Source of the DNA: DATMAM01 sp035559995
GTDB taxonomy: Bacteria > Desulfobacterota > Binatia > UBA9968
Length of the DNA: 64,000 nucleotides
Assembly: GCA_035559995.1 (NCBI GenBank)
Contig: DATMAM010000051.1
Location: 1 to 64,000, forward strand
Reading direction: 5' to 3'
Below the pieces are notes generated by a model. It saw nothing but the letters and a program-made list of their open reading frames with translations. It was not told the origin of the DNA and did not search any database. The position numbers and the translations under genes are program-made. Every line of letters starts with the position of its first letter. Within the stretch, counting starts at the first letter, position 1. Shown here piece by piece: positions 28,881 through 36,492 of this stretch.

Positions 28881-29924
28881 ATGCTGGACGGAAAACTAAG
28901 AATTGCGCCGACGTGTTACCACGTGCTGCATTTACTTCCGGTGATGGCCGCGCACGAGATGAATTTTTTCTACGACGCCGGGCTCAGGACGAGCGACGGC
29001 TCGCTCGGCTACAAAATCCTGCGCCAGGCGATGGTGCCGTTTGGTCTGGAGAAAGTCGCCATCTCGCAGGCGATGAAGGAAAGGTCCGTGGACATCGCTC
29101 TCGACGTTCAGTCCCGCACCGTCTTTTTCCAGCGGGCGCGCGGCGCCGATCTCTACATCATCGCCGGATGGAGAAACCAGCACACCGTTGCCTGGGTCGG
29201 CCCGCCGCACATCAAGTCGCTCGGGGATCTCAAGGGTAAGCGCGTCGGCATCAGCGACTTTAACAGCCTGCGCCACTGGGGAATCCAGATCCAGCTCACC
29301 AAGGCCGGCCTGGACATCGAGCGCGACGTCGAGTGGGTGCGATGCGGCGTTTCGGAGCACCTTCACGTCGAAGCGCTGCGAAACGGCAGGGTGGAATGCG
29401 GCCCCGTGCCCGTCCAGACGGCGCAAGCGCTGAAAAAGGAAGGCTTCAACATCCTCGTCGTGCCCCGCGATCAGTACCCGCACGGCTTCCCGCAGCGGAT
29501 CATCGCGGCCACGGGGCGCATCCTGGAGGAGCGGCCGGACCTGGTCAAGAGCTTTCTCAAAGGGCTGATCCGCTCCTACTGGTTTGTGCGCGATATGCCG
29601 AAGAACTTCGAGTTTCTCTACAACCTCGACAAGCGGCTGCGTCTCCAATCGGCGGACCCGGAGGAGCGAATCCACCACCCCGAGCGCTACACGCCGTATT
29701 TTCTCGAGTCGCAGCCGTTTCCGCTCGACGGGCTGGCGACGGGATTCGAGGACATGCTGCGCGAGGAAAAGCTGATCGGCGGATTGAACTACGATGTGCC
29801 TCCCGTCGCGAGCGTTTGCGCTCAGGATCTGGTCGTCGAGGCTTACCGGGAGCTCAGGCAACAAAAAGAACTGGAGCCGGAGTACGAGCGCGCTCGCGCG
29901 ATCGCCGAGCGCTACGGCTACTGA
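28881..29924 (+). CDS. NMT1/THI5-like PBP2-fold protein without signal peptide
   Basis: 347-aa type 2 binding-protein fold, similar to nitrate/taurine/thiamine-precursor ABC receptors: SLGDLKGKRVGISDFNSLRHWG, a ligand-pocket region, and ATGRILEERPDLVKSFLKGLIRSYWFVRD. The N-terminus (MLDGKLRIAPTCYHVLHLLPV) begins directly with the first strand, so no export signal is present, and no permease or ATPase gene is near. GGAGGAGATCTC precedes ATG 28881. It might be a cytoplasmic sensor or enzyme like the dihydroxyphthalate decarboxylase-type relative at 20601, or its signal may have been lost. Confidence 0.8.
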   Translation: MLDGKLRIAPTCYHVLHLLPVMAAHEMNFFYDAGLRTSDGSLGYKILRQAMVPFGLEKVAISQAMKERSVDIALDVQSRTVFFQRARGADLYIIAGWRNQHTVAWVGPPHIKSLGDLKGKRVGISDFNSLRHWGIQIQLTKAGLDIERDVEWVRCGVSEHLHVEALRNGRVECGPVPVQTAQALKKEGFNILVVPRDQYPHGFPQRIIAATGRILEERPDLVKSFLKGLIRSYWFVRDMPKNFEFLYNLDKRLRLQSADPEERIHHPERYTPYFLESQPFPLDGLATGFEDMLREEKLIGGLNYDVPPVASVCAQDLVVEAYRELRQQKELEPEYERARAIAERYGY

Positions 29925-29960
29925 ACGATACGCCCAAGGCGATTCGACGGTCCCCTATGA

Positions 29961-30010
29961 GCCCTGCCCTGAGCCAAGCCGAAGGGCCCTGCCCTGAGCC
30001 CAGCCGAAGG
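29961..30010. repeat. 25-bp tandem repeat, two copies
   Basis: Copy 1 (29961-29985) and copy 2 (29986-30010) are identical except for one base at position 16 (A in the first, C in the second). The unit contains CCCTGAGC and AGCCGAAGG. It fills the 98-bp space between two convergent genes. Each unit has short CCCT/AGGG ends that could pair weakly. It resembles the short dispersed repeats common in intergenic DNA of uncultured bacteria, but this window has only this pair. Confidence 0.85.
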
Positions 30011-30022
30011 GGCTGCCCCGGC

Positions 30023-31066
30023 TCACCTACGCGGCGGGAGCGGACCCACGTCGGCGACCGCCGCAAAGGCTTTAGCCACCTCAGGGTCGCGCGGAAGAGC
30101 CGCCACAAGTCGCTGCTGATCCTCCGGCATCAGCGGCGTCGGCTCCACGCCGAGCAATTTTTTGTACATCTCGTGAAATTGCGGGTCTTCGAAAGATCGA
30201 CGCACGGCTTGCCTGAGTATCTGAGCCAAATGCTCCGGCGTGTTTGGCGGTAGAAACATCAGCGTCCCGGTCCCCCAGAAAGTCCGCGACATCGCCAGGA
30301 CGTCCCTTTCCAGCTGCGTGCGGGCAAAGCTGCCGATCTCGGGCAAGCCGGCAAATACCGAAGGACGAGTTCCCAAGGGAATCTCGAGAATGCTCTGGTA
30401 GTCGGCAATTTTTTTGTATTCCTCCGACAGCGTTTCCTTGTCGACGGCGGACGCCCTGCAGTCGATCTCGCCTCGCGTCAATGCCTGATCGAGCTCGGCG
30501 CCCGCATAGCCGGCGATGAATTTCGGCTCCTTGAGGCCCAAAAGCCAGGCGAAGAGTCTGCTGCGGATAAACTGGACGTGGCCCACCGATTGGCCGCCGA
30601 CTCTGAGCCCGACGTGCTCGCGCAGCTTTTCCACACTGTGAATGCCGAGAGCCTTCCGCGTCACAAAGATATTGTGATTCTCGCTGAACGGCGATCCGAG
30701 ATAGATGAACTTGGCGGGGTCAAAATTGACGCCGGGCATCCCCAGCACGGCGCTCGCGAGAATTCCCGGCGAGCTGGCGCCGATCGTAAGCCCGTCTCCC
30801 TTGGCGTTATGATAGATGTAATTTGCCGCCTTTCTTCCGCCTCCTCCCGGCATGTATTCGGAGACGATCGTTGGCTGGCCGGGAATGTATTTTTGCAGGA
30901 ACTGAATAATGATTTTGTTCCTCAGGTCGCCCACGCCGCCGGGCTCGCGCCCCTGAACGAAGGTGATCGTTTTCCCTTGATAGTAAGGCGCCTGGCAGGC
31001 CCCCTCCCGCGCGACAAAAAAGAGCAGCAGCAAAAGCGGAAAAAGCCAAAAGGATAAGATTTTCAT
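30023..31066 (-). CDS. TctC/Bug-family solute receptor
   Basis: 347-aa tripartite tricarboxylate transporter receptor. Sec signal peptide MKILSFWLFPLLLLLFFVAREGACQ, then the family opening APYYQGKTITFVQGREPGGVGDL, FLQKYIPGQPTIVSEYMPGGGG and DGLTIGASSPG. Mature protein is periplasmic and would bind a carboxylate. Start ATG 31066 with GGAGGTT upstream; the frame is open further upstream without similarity. No TctA/TctB membrane subunits are present. It follows the TAXI-type gene on the same strand by 75 bp, suggesting co-transcription. Confidence 0.9.
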   Translation of the reverse strand: MKILSFWLFPLLLLLFFVAREGACQAPYYQGKTITFVQGREPGGVGDLRNKIIIQFLQKYIPGQPTIVSEYMPGGGGRKAANYIYHNAKGDGLTIGASSPGILASAVLGMPGVNFDPAKFIYLGSPFSENHNIFVTRKALGIHSVEKLREHVGLRVGGQSVGHVQFIRSRLFAWLLGLKEPKFIAGYAGAELDQALTRGEIDCRASAVDKETLSEEYKKIADYQSILEIPLGTRPSVFAGLPEIGSFARTQLERDVLAMSRTFWGTGTLMFLPPNTPEHLAQILRQAVRRSFEDPQFHEMYKKLLGVEPTPLMPEDQQRLVAALPRDPEVAKAFAAVADVGPLPPRR

Positions 31067-31141
31067 TTTTAACCTCCGTCCCTCCTCGGGCCTTGAGTGG
31101 CGGCGGCCATTGGGTCCATCGCTTGCTCGCGGCAGCAAAAG

Positions 31142-32266
31142 CTATTCGAGATATCCTCTCTCGCGATAAAAGCGCGCCGCGCCCGGATGCAGCGGCACAT
31201 CGTAAGGAGCTTCCTCGTCGTCGGCGCAAAGTTGCGCGATATCGAGCGGCCGATAATTATCCGTCGGTATCGTGTCCTTTCGCTTCTCGATCGCTTCGCA
31301 TAACGCGTAGGCGACGTTCTCCGGCATGTCGGCGCGCACGATCATCGGCCAGCCGCTGAAATCGAGGGTCTGAACTTCCGCGGGCAGCCCCGGAAATCGC
31401 GCTTTCGTCATCCGGGTCGCCCGGTACCCCAGCGCCTTCATGTGCCTGAGAATCGCCCCGTCCACCGGCAGGAAACGAAAGCCGCTTGCGAGCGCGGTTC
31501 GCGCCCAGCTTTTGATTCCCTCGTCGAAAACCGCGTCGACCGCGCCGCTTTCAATGGCCTCCCGGCGCGCCGGATCGGTGGGCCTGGTTGTCGAATGGAG
31601 GGCTCCGCCCCACCGAACGATATCCTCCAGCGTGAATCCTGCGGCGCGCAGCACTTCCGCCACCGTGAACATCGTCGAGTCTTCCGTGCGCGCCGCCTTA
31701 TCGGTTCGGCGGATCGAAACTCTGAGCGGAAAGCGTTCCTTCCGGATCTGCGCAATCGACGTGATTCCCGTCGCTTCGCGCACCGCGAACCCTATGACAT
31801 CGTAAGAGGGAAAAACCGCGATGGTTCTGAGCGGAAGCCGCTTGCGAAACGGGCCTTTCCCGCGGTAGGCCATCGTCAACTGCACGGAAGGATTGACCCA
31901 GGCGAGCGAGACCTCGCCTGCGGCCACCGCTCTGATCGCGTCAAAACCGCCCGTCGCGAACGAGAGCGCGATGCCGTGGGGATCCTGGGGCTTGGGCGTG
32001 AGCGACAGCCTGAGCGTGTTACCGATAAGCGTGTCGGTTTGCAGCACCCCTTCGGCGCCCTTCCACGACTCCCACGCAAGCGAGCTCTCGTACAGGCCCG
32101 AGGCGAGCTCGAGCAGCCCCCTGGCGCGCTGAATGCCCGCGCTGTACCGCTTTAAAGCTTCGTCACGACGTTGCGCATTGATGCCCGTTTTCACGGCGAC
32201 CTCTCTGGGGCTTCGCGCGCGGCCTTCGGTCCGTACAGTCACCGGCGCACAAACATTGCTTGACAT
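31142..32266 (-). CDS. TAXI-type TRAP solute-binding protein homologue, no signal peptide
   Basis: About 374 aa. NTLRLSLTPKPQD, FATGGFDAIRAVAAGEVSLAWVNPSVQLTMAYRG and PLRTIAVFPSYDVIGFAVREATGITSIAQI follow the plan of TRAP-associated extracytoplasmic immunogenic (TAXI) binding proteins, with a conserved C-terminal PLHPGAARFYRERGYLE. The N-terminus (MSSNVCAPVTVRTEGRARSPREV) is polar and has no export signal. I start at ATG 32266; an upstream extension to 32404 overlaps the divergent radical SAM start region and looks spurious. No TRAP membrane subunit is nearby. Co-directional with the TctC receptor. Confidence 0.75.
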   Translation of the reverse strand: MSSNVCAPVTVRTEGRARSPREVAVKTGINAQRRDEALKRYSAGIQRARGLLELASGLYESSLAWESWKGAEGVLQTDTLIGNTLRLSLTPKPQDPHGIALSFATGGFDAIRAVAAGEVSLAWVNPSVQLTMAYRGKGPFRKRLPLRTIAVFPSYDVIGFAVREATGITSIAQIRKERFPLRVSIRRTDKAARTEDSTMFTVAEVLRAAGFTLEDIVRWGGALHSTTRPTDPARREAIESGAVDAVFDEGIKSWARTALASGFRFLPVDGAILRHMKALGYRATRMTKARFPGLPAEVQTLDFSGWPMIVRADMPENVAYALCEAIEKRKDTIPTDNYRPLDIAQLCADDEEAPYDVPLHPGAARFYRERGYLE

Positions 32267-32345
32267 GTAAATGCGCCGTGGGTAGGAAGTCAAGGGAATC
32301 GGGCTTCTCGGCCGTCGCCCAGCGCTACGCGAAAGGATCTGACAG

Positions 32346-33758
32346 ATGGGTAACGTTTTGCACGCGACCGAATCGAACCTCGAGTTGTTGGAGTCGTATT
32401 TCACCCGCTACCCGGACGTTCCCAAAGAGACGATTCTCAAGCAGCATCTTTTGAGCCTCGGCCACTGGTTTAGCGACGCGGCGCTGGCGGCCACGGCCGG
32501 CGCGCTGGTCAAGTCCTACCGATTGTTCTCCTACGATCTCGTGCCCATGTCGCAGCTAACGCGGGGCGAGCATCGGCGCGTTCCCGAGCACTTCGTTCTA
32601 CTCAACGGGCCGTACGGCATGCGGCCGGTGTCGGTGCAGACTTCGCTTTCGCCCTATTCGCCTTACCTGATCGACGTCGTCGACGGCCGGCTCGTCCTGA
32701 CCACCGAAGGGCGCGTGCTCGCCGAGGTGCGCTATCCGAAAATGCCGGACTACTATGCGAAGAGTTTGCCCGACGGCACGCCCTACCACGAGATCGTCGC
32801 TTTCGGCTCGTTCATCACCATCTTTCGCAACTGCCAATACTGGGGCGCGCGCGAAGAGTGCAAGTTCTGCGACATCAACGAGAACGCGCGCCAGATGAAG
32901 CTGTCGCGCGATTTCACGCTCACCGCTCCGGTGAAATCGGTGGCGGACGTCGTGCGCGTGTGCCAGGAGGTCGCCAGCGATGCGCGCAAGCACGGCGCCG
33001 GCACGCACGGTTTCGTGCTGAGCGGCGGCACCATCACCAAGACGCTGCACGGAAAGACCGAAGTGGACTTTTACGAAGAGTACATACGCGCGATCAAGGA
33101 GGGCGCGGGACAGCCGCGGATTACCTTCGAGGTCAACGCCCGGCCGCGCGCAGAGGTCGTGCGCTACAAGGCCGCCGGCGTCGACAATATCCACTTCAAC
33201 ATGGAGGTGTGGGATCGGCGGCTCTTCGAATGGATCAATCCGGGCAAGGCCGAGCGCATCGGCTGGGACAACTGGGTGCGCTGGATGTGCGACGCGGTGG
33301 AGATTTTTGGCACGGGCGTGCAGCCGAGCTTTGTCTCCGGCGTCGAGATGGCGCGCCCGCACGGGTTTCAATCCGTCGCCGAAGCGGTGAAATCGTCCAC
33401 CGCCGGCTACGAGTATCTGATGGCGCGCGGCATTCTGCCGCGGCTGCAGCAGTGGCGGCGCGAGCCGGCGACGGCGCTCTGCCGGGAAGCCGAGCAGCCG
33501 CCGGTGCCGCTGGAGTTCTACATCGAGGTTACGCGCAACTGGTACGAGCTCTACCAGAAGTATCGCGCCAACCTGCCGCGCTTCGGCACCCGAAAGCCGG
33601 GGCTCCTTCCCGAGCGCAACCTGCTCGGCCCGGTTCACGGCACCTACGGCGACTACGTTTTGCTGAGCGAGAACTTGCTCCCGGACGACATCGACGAGCA
33701 GATCAATCGGCGCAGCGTGCCGTTCGAAAACCTCCCCGGAGGCGCAAGTGTTTCATGA
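32346..33758 (+). CDS. radical SAM protein with Cx8CxxC cluster motif, family unassigned
   Basis: 470-aa protein. The probable cluster-binding cysteines are Cys163, Cys172 and Cys175 in FRNCQYWGAREECKFCDINEN, spacing Cx8CxxC rather than the usual CxxxCxxC. Just after comes a GFVLSGGTITKT stretch (about 222-233) in the position of the SAM-binding GGE motif and ITFEVNARPRAEVV in a later beta strand, supporting a radical SAM barrel. An N-terminal 150-residue region is helical and then strand-rich with no known domain; the C-terminus (PLEFYIEVTRNWYELYQKY) is helical. Start ATG 32346. An O-methyltransferase overlaps its end by 11 bp, so the two are likely a two-step modification pair. I do not recognise the substrate. 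Confidence 0.75.
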   Translation: MGNVLHATESNLELLESYFTRYPDVPKETILKQHLLSLGHWFSDAALAATAGALVKSYRLFSYDLVPMSQLTRGEHRRVPEHFVLLNGPYGMRPVSVQTSLSPYSPYLIDVVDGRLVLTTEGRVLAEVRYPKMPDYYAKSLPDGTPYHEIVAFGSFITIFRNCQYWGAREECKFCDINENARQMKLSRDFTLTAPVKSVADVVRVCQEVASDARKHGAGTHGFVLSGGTITKTLHGKTEVDFYEEYIRAIKEGAGQPRITFEVNARPRAEVVRYKAAGVDNIHFNMEVWDRRLFEWINPGKAERIGWDNWVRWMCDAVEIFGTGVQPSFVSGVEMARPHGFQSVAEAVKSSTAGYEYLMARGILPRLQQWRREPATALCREAEQPPVPLEFYIEVTRNWYELYQKYRANLPRFGTRKPGLLPERNLLGPVHGTYGDYVLLSENLLPDDIDEQINRRSVPFENLPGGASVS

Positions 33759-34317
33759 TATTTCAGCGGAGATGCGCCGGGTCATGCGCGAGCTGGAGGA
33801 GCAAACGGCGCGCGATCAGCCGGCGCTTCGCAGCGTCTCGCCGGACGTCGGGCGCTGCCTTGCGCTGCTCGCGATGGCGGCGCCGCAGGGCGCCTTTCTC
33901 GAGCTGGGTAGCAGCGGCGGCTACTCGAGCCTCTGGCTAGCGCTCGCGGCGCGCGCGCGGGGCGTTACCCTCACCACGGTCGAGCTCGATGAAAAGAAGG
34001 TCGCCCTGGCGCGCAAGAACATCTCCCGCGCCGGAGCGGCGGGTTCGGTCCAGGCGGTTCATGGCGACGCGCTCGACTACGCCGCCCGGTTCGACGCGAT
34101 CGCGTTTTGCTTCTCCGATCTTCAGCCGCCGGAGCTCAACGCGAGGGTCTACGAGAAGGTAGTCCCGCGCCTGGTGTCCGGCGGATTGCTCGTCATCGAT
34201 AACGTCACTTCGCCCCGTCTCCAGACGGAGCTGTTGCAGCGCGCGGAAAACGACCCGCGAGTCGACTGCGTGCTCTTGCCGTTCGCAAAAGGCGACCTTC
34301 TCTGCAGAAGGTGCTGA
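33748..34317 (+). CDS. class I SAM-dependent O-methyltransferase
   Basis: 189-aa methyltransferase of the catechol/caffeoyl-CoA O-methyltransferase type. Motif I FLELGSSGGYSSLWLALAA (about 50-65), motif II acidic VELDEKKVALARKNI, then VQAVHGDALDY and DAIAFCFSDLQPPELNARVYEKVVPRLVSGGLLVIDNV fit the COMT-like fold. GTG 33748 overlaps the radical SAM gene by 11 bp with GGAGG just upstream, implying coupled translation. Shorter than most COMT-like proteins (about 220 aa), with a short N-terminal helical part. The substrate is presumably made by the radical SAM partner. Confidence 0.85.
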   Translation: MFHDISAEMRRVMRELEEQTARDQPALRSVSPDVGRCLALLAMAAPQGAFLELGSSGGYSSLWLALAARARGVTLTTVELDEKKVALARKNISRAGAAGSVQAVHGDALDYAARFDAIAFCFSDLQPPELNARVYEKVVPRLVSGGLLVIDNVTSPRLQTELLQRAENDPRVDCVLLPFAKGDLLCRRC

Positions 34318-34506
34318 GGCGCGGGTGGGGTGGCGGAGGTTTTTCGCGGCCACCCACCTGATTGGCACAACAGCAGATCGACCTAATCAAAGTGGAACAG
34401 CTTCCCCCGTTCGTGAGCTAACGACAAAGAAGCTCCGGGCAATCCTGGACGGTTTCCGCGCCGTTGGCCGGCGCCAAATCAACCAAACTTTTCCTCGTTT
34501 TCCGGA

Positions 34507-34560
34507 CTTGCGCAACTGTCACGTTTCCGGAATTCCGGAAACGTGAAGTTGTTCCGCAAG
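34507..34560. repeat. 54-bp dyad containing a perfect 28-bp palindrome
   Basis: The core 34519-34546 is a perfect palindrome (half-site TCACGTTTCCGGAA, centre GGAATTCC). Outward, 34513-34517 pairs with 34547-34551 and 34507-34512 with 34555-34560, with one unpaired base on the left and three on the right: 25 base pairs in all. With no loop at the centre, it would suit a dimeric regulator binding site or cruciform better than an intrinsic terminator, and no T-run follows. Confidence 0.8.
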
Positions 34561-34725
34561 AGCTACCGGGAGCGGCGCGAAGAGCGCGGAACCTTTTCAG
34601 ACCTCGACCGAATCCAAAGGAGCGTTCCCGCCGATCACGCGGTGCGGCGGCACTCCAGTCCAATCTACGACGGAATAGCTCGCGCCCATGCCTCGCGCGA
34701 CACTCGCTTCCCGGGTGCGGACTTG

Positions 34726-34754
34726 TTGACACGCATGGCGCGGCGTTTGATATC
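34726..34754 (+). promoter_or_regulatory. candidate promoter for the RidA-family gene at 34808
   Basis: Exact TTGACA at 34726-34731, then 17 bp, then GATATC at 34749-34754 preceded by TTT. The -10 is a partial match. An AGGAGG ribosome site follows close to the ATG at 34808. The leader is about 45 bp. Confidence 0.4.
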
Positions 34755-34807
34755 GTGGTGCCGGCCCTGCCCTGTGAACGGATAAAACTAAAAAGGAGGA
34801 CCGCTTT

Positions 34808-35320
34808 ATGGTTACGAACCCGAGCGCGCTCGCGCTGCAAAGACAAGAAAAGGTCGAGTATGACTGGGGCACGCTGTGGCCGCATTACCACAAGGAAAAG
34901 ATGAACTGGGCGACCGGATTTAGAACAAAAGGGGACGTGGATATTCTTTTCCTTTCCGGATCGACAGGAAGGGATCCCTTTGAAGACGCGCCCTGCAGAA
35001 CCCCCGACGAGGAGCGCGCTGGAAAGGGCAAAGTCGTGGGCGGCATCAAGGAACAGACAAGACAGGCACTGGAAGACATCAAGAACAGCCTCGAATTGAT
35101 GGGCGCCACGCTCAAGCATATCGTCATGTTCCGCTATTTTCTCAAAAGAAGAGAAGATGTCTTCGACATGCGCGACGAGATGTACAGGTTCTTCGAGGAG
35201 AACGAGCCTGATTTACGGGAACATCCCAGGCCGGCCACATTGTTAAGAGGAGTGGGAATCGACCTGCCGGACATGCTTGTCGAAATCGAGGCCTGGGCCG
35301 TCGTGCCCAGAAAGAAATAG
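34808..35320 (+). CDS. RidA family protein (extended form)
   Basis: 170-aa RidA-like protein, longer than the 130-aa standard form. ILFLSGSTGRDPFEDAPCRTPDEE, KEQTRQALEDIKNSLELMGATLKHIVMFRYFLKRREDVFDMRDEMYRFF and the C-terminal RPATLLRGVGIDLPDMLVEIEAWAVVP show the fold; the arginine before the VEIE strand is the ligand-binding position. The N-terminal 30 residues (EKVEYDWGTLWPHYHKEKMNWATG) are extra. ATG 34808 has AAAAAGGAGG upstream. Codon use looks less GC-rich than in neighbours (many AAG/AAA, AGA), which may mark recent acquisition. Confidence 0.85.
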   Translation: MVTNPSALALQRQEKVEYDWGTLWPHYHKEKMNWATGFRTKGDVDILFLSGSTGRDPFEDAPCRTPDEERAGKGKVVGGIKEQTRQALEDIKNSLELMGATLKHIVMFRYFLKRREDVFDMRDEMYRFFEENEPDLREHPRPATLLRGVGIDLPDMLVEIEAWAVVPRKK

Positions 35321-35401
35321 ATCCACGTGGCGACTCGACGGACTCCGTGCTTTAAGAATTCGCAAGAACAATTCATATCGCCCGCCGGTCGGGAAGCCGC
35401 G

Positions 35402-36301
35402 TCAGGTTTGGCCCGTCCACCGAGGGCCTGCGATCGCGCGCCAGCGATCGCGGATGCCCCGAAAGACCTTCTCCGGCAGAGGCCCAGCCGCTACCGCCGC
35501 GGCGTTTTCCGCAAATCTTCCGGGTTGGGCGGTGCCGACAATCGCCGTGTGCACGCCGGGAACGCTCAACGTGAAGCGCAGCGCGATCGCCACCGCCTCT
35601 CTAAGATCCCCGCGCAAAAACTCATACGAAAGCTTCTGTAGCCGCTCCCAATACGGGTAACCGTAAGAATCCCCCGGCGGGCGGTTCCCGTTCCGCCAGG
35701 CGACGTTTGCAATCGGGCGTTTGGCGATGACACCGATAGTTCGCTCCACGGCCAGGGGCAGAACAAGTTCGATCGCTTCCTGATCGGCGATGCTGATCGA
35801 GACTTGCAGCGTGTCAAAAGCGCCGCACTCGACGGCCAAGCGGGCGGCGTCGCCGTCGCCGCTGTAGCCGATATATCGGGTGTAGCCGCGCTCGCGAGCC
35901 CGGTTGAGCGCGTCGATCACGTGGCCCCGGCGCAATTCCGCGGCGGAACAGCTGTGGAGTTGGACCAGATCGACGTGATCCGTTTTCAGCCTCTTTAGGC
36001 TCCGCTCTATGCTTCCCAGCAGGGATTCGGGCCGCCAGTCGGGATAACTCCAACCTCGAGCGTGCCCGCACTTCGTGAAGAGATAGTATTCTTTGCGCCG
36101 CGCGCCGAGCGCCGTGCCGATAAGCTCCTCGCTCGTGACGTAACACTCGGCCGTGTCGATCACGTTGATACCGGCGTCGAGCGCCTCGTTCAGCAGCTTC
36201 TTTGCGGCGTTCGCCGACACGCGCTGGTAGCCGATCTCCGATCCGCCAAAACCGAGAACACTTACGTCCATGTCCGTCTTTCCGAGCTTCCGTTTTTCCA
36301 C
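35402..36301 (-). CDS. aldo/keto reductase
   Basis: 299-aa NADP-dependent (beta/alpha)8 oxidoreductase. The full catalytic tetrad is visible: Asp49 (INVIDTAECY), Tyr54, Lys77 (YLFTKCG) and His116 (DLVQLHSC). Start is GTG 36301 (MEKRKLGKTDMDVSVLGFGGSEIG), the typical AKR opening. C-terminal ALRFTLSVPGVHTAIVGTAQPGRFAEN carries the usual cofactor-binding segment. Substrate unknown. Convergent with the RidA-like gene; the CPBP protease gene is upstream on the same strand. Confidence 0.93.
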   Translation of the reverse strand: MEKRKLGKTDMDVSVLGFGGSEIGYQRVSANAAKKLLNEALDAGINVIDTAECYVTSEELIGTALGARRKEYYLFTKCGHARGWSYPDWRPESLLGSIERSLKRLKTDHVDLVQLHSCSAAELRRGHVIDALNRARERGYTRYIGYSGDGDAARLAVECGAFDTLQVSISIADQEAIELVLPLAVERTIGVIAKRPIANVAWRNGNRPPGDSYGYPYWERLQKLSYEFLRGDLREAVAIALRFTLSVPGVHTAIVGTAQPGRFAENAAAVAAGPLPEKVFRGIRDRWRAIAGPRWTGQT

Positions 36302-36492
36302 GCTTCTCTTCCGACAAGATCCGAAATGGAGAGCGGCCCGCCGGCCCCGCGCTGCCGTCCGGGATATTCTGCAGCTTCAGCGCGGAAAGTTCCACTTTTT
36401 TGCCATGCTTTCGCCCGAAAGAGCGCCTCACTCCCGCGCTCGCCCGAGAAAAACGGCAAAGCGCACCCTGCGCACGGCCGATCCGTAACTTC

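Larger units (their letters stand above)
34318..34807. other. 490-bp intergenic region with large palindrome and promoter
   Basis: Between the O-methyltransferase and the second RidA gene. I find no family-like coding frame; reading frames are open but low-complexity. It holds the long dyad at 34507-34560 and a candidate promoter at 34726-34754 for the RidA gene. A short GGGTGGC/GCCACCC pair right after the methyltransferase stop could act as a transcript end. Base composition is less GC-rich than the surroundings. Confidence 0.6.

Noticed and set aside
34330..34356. GGGTGGC/GCCACCC stem as a terminator of the O-methyltransferase
   Set aside because: The stem is short, has a bulge on one side and lacks a T-run; kept only as a note under the intergenic region.
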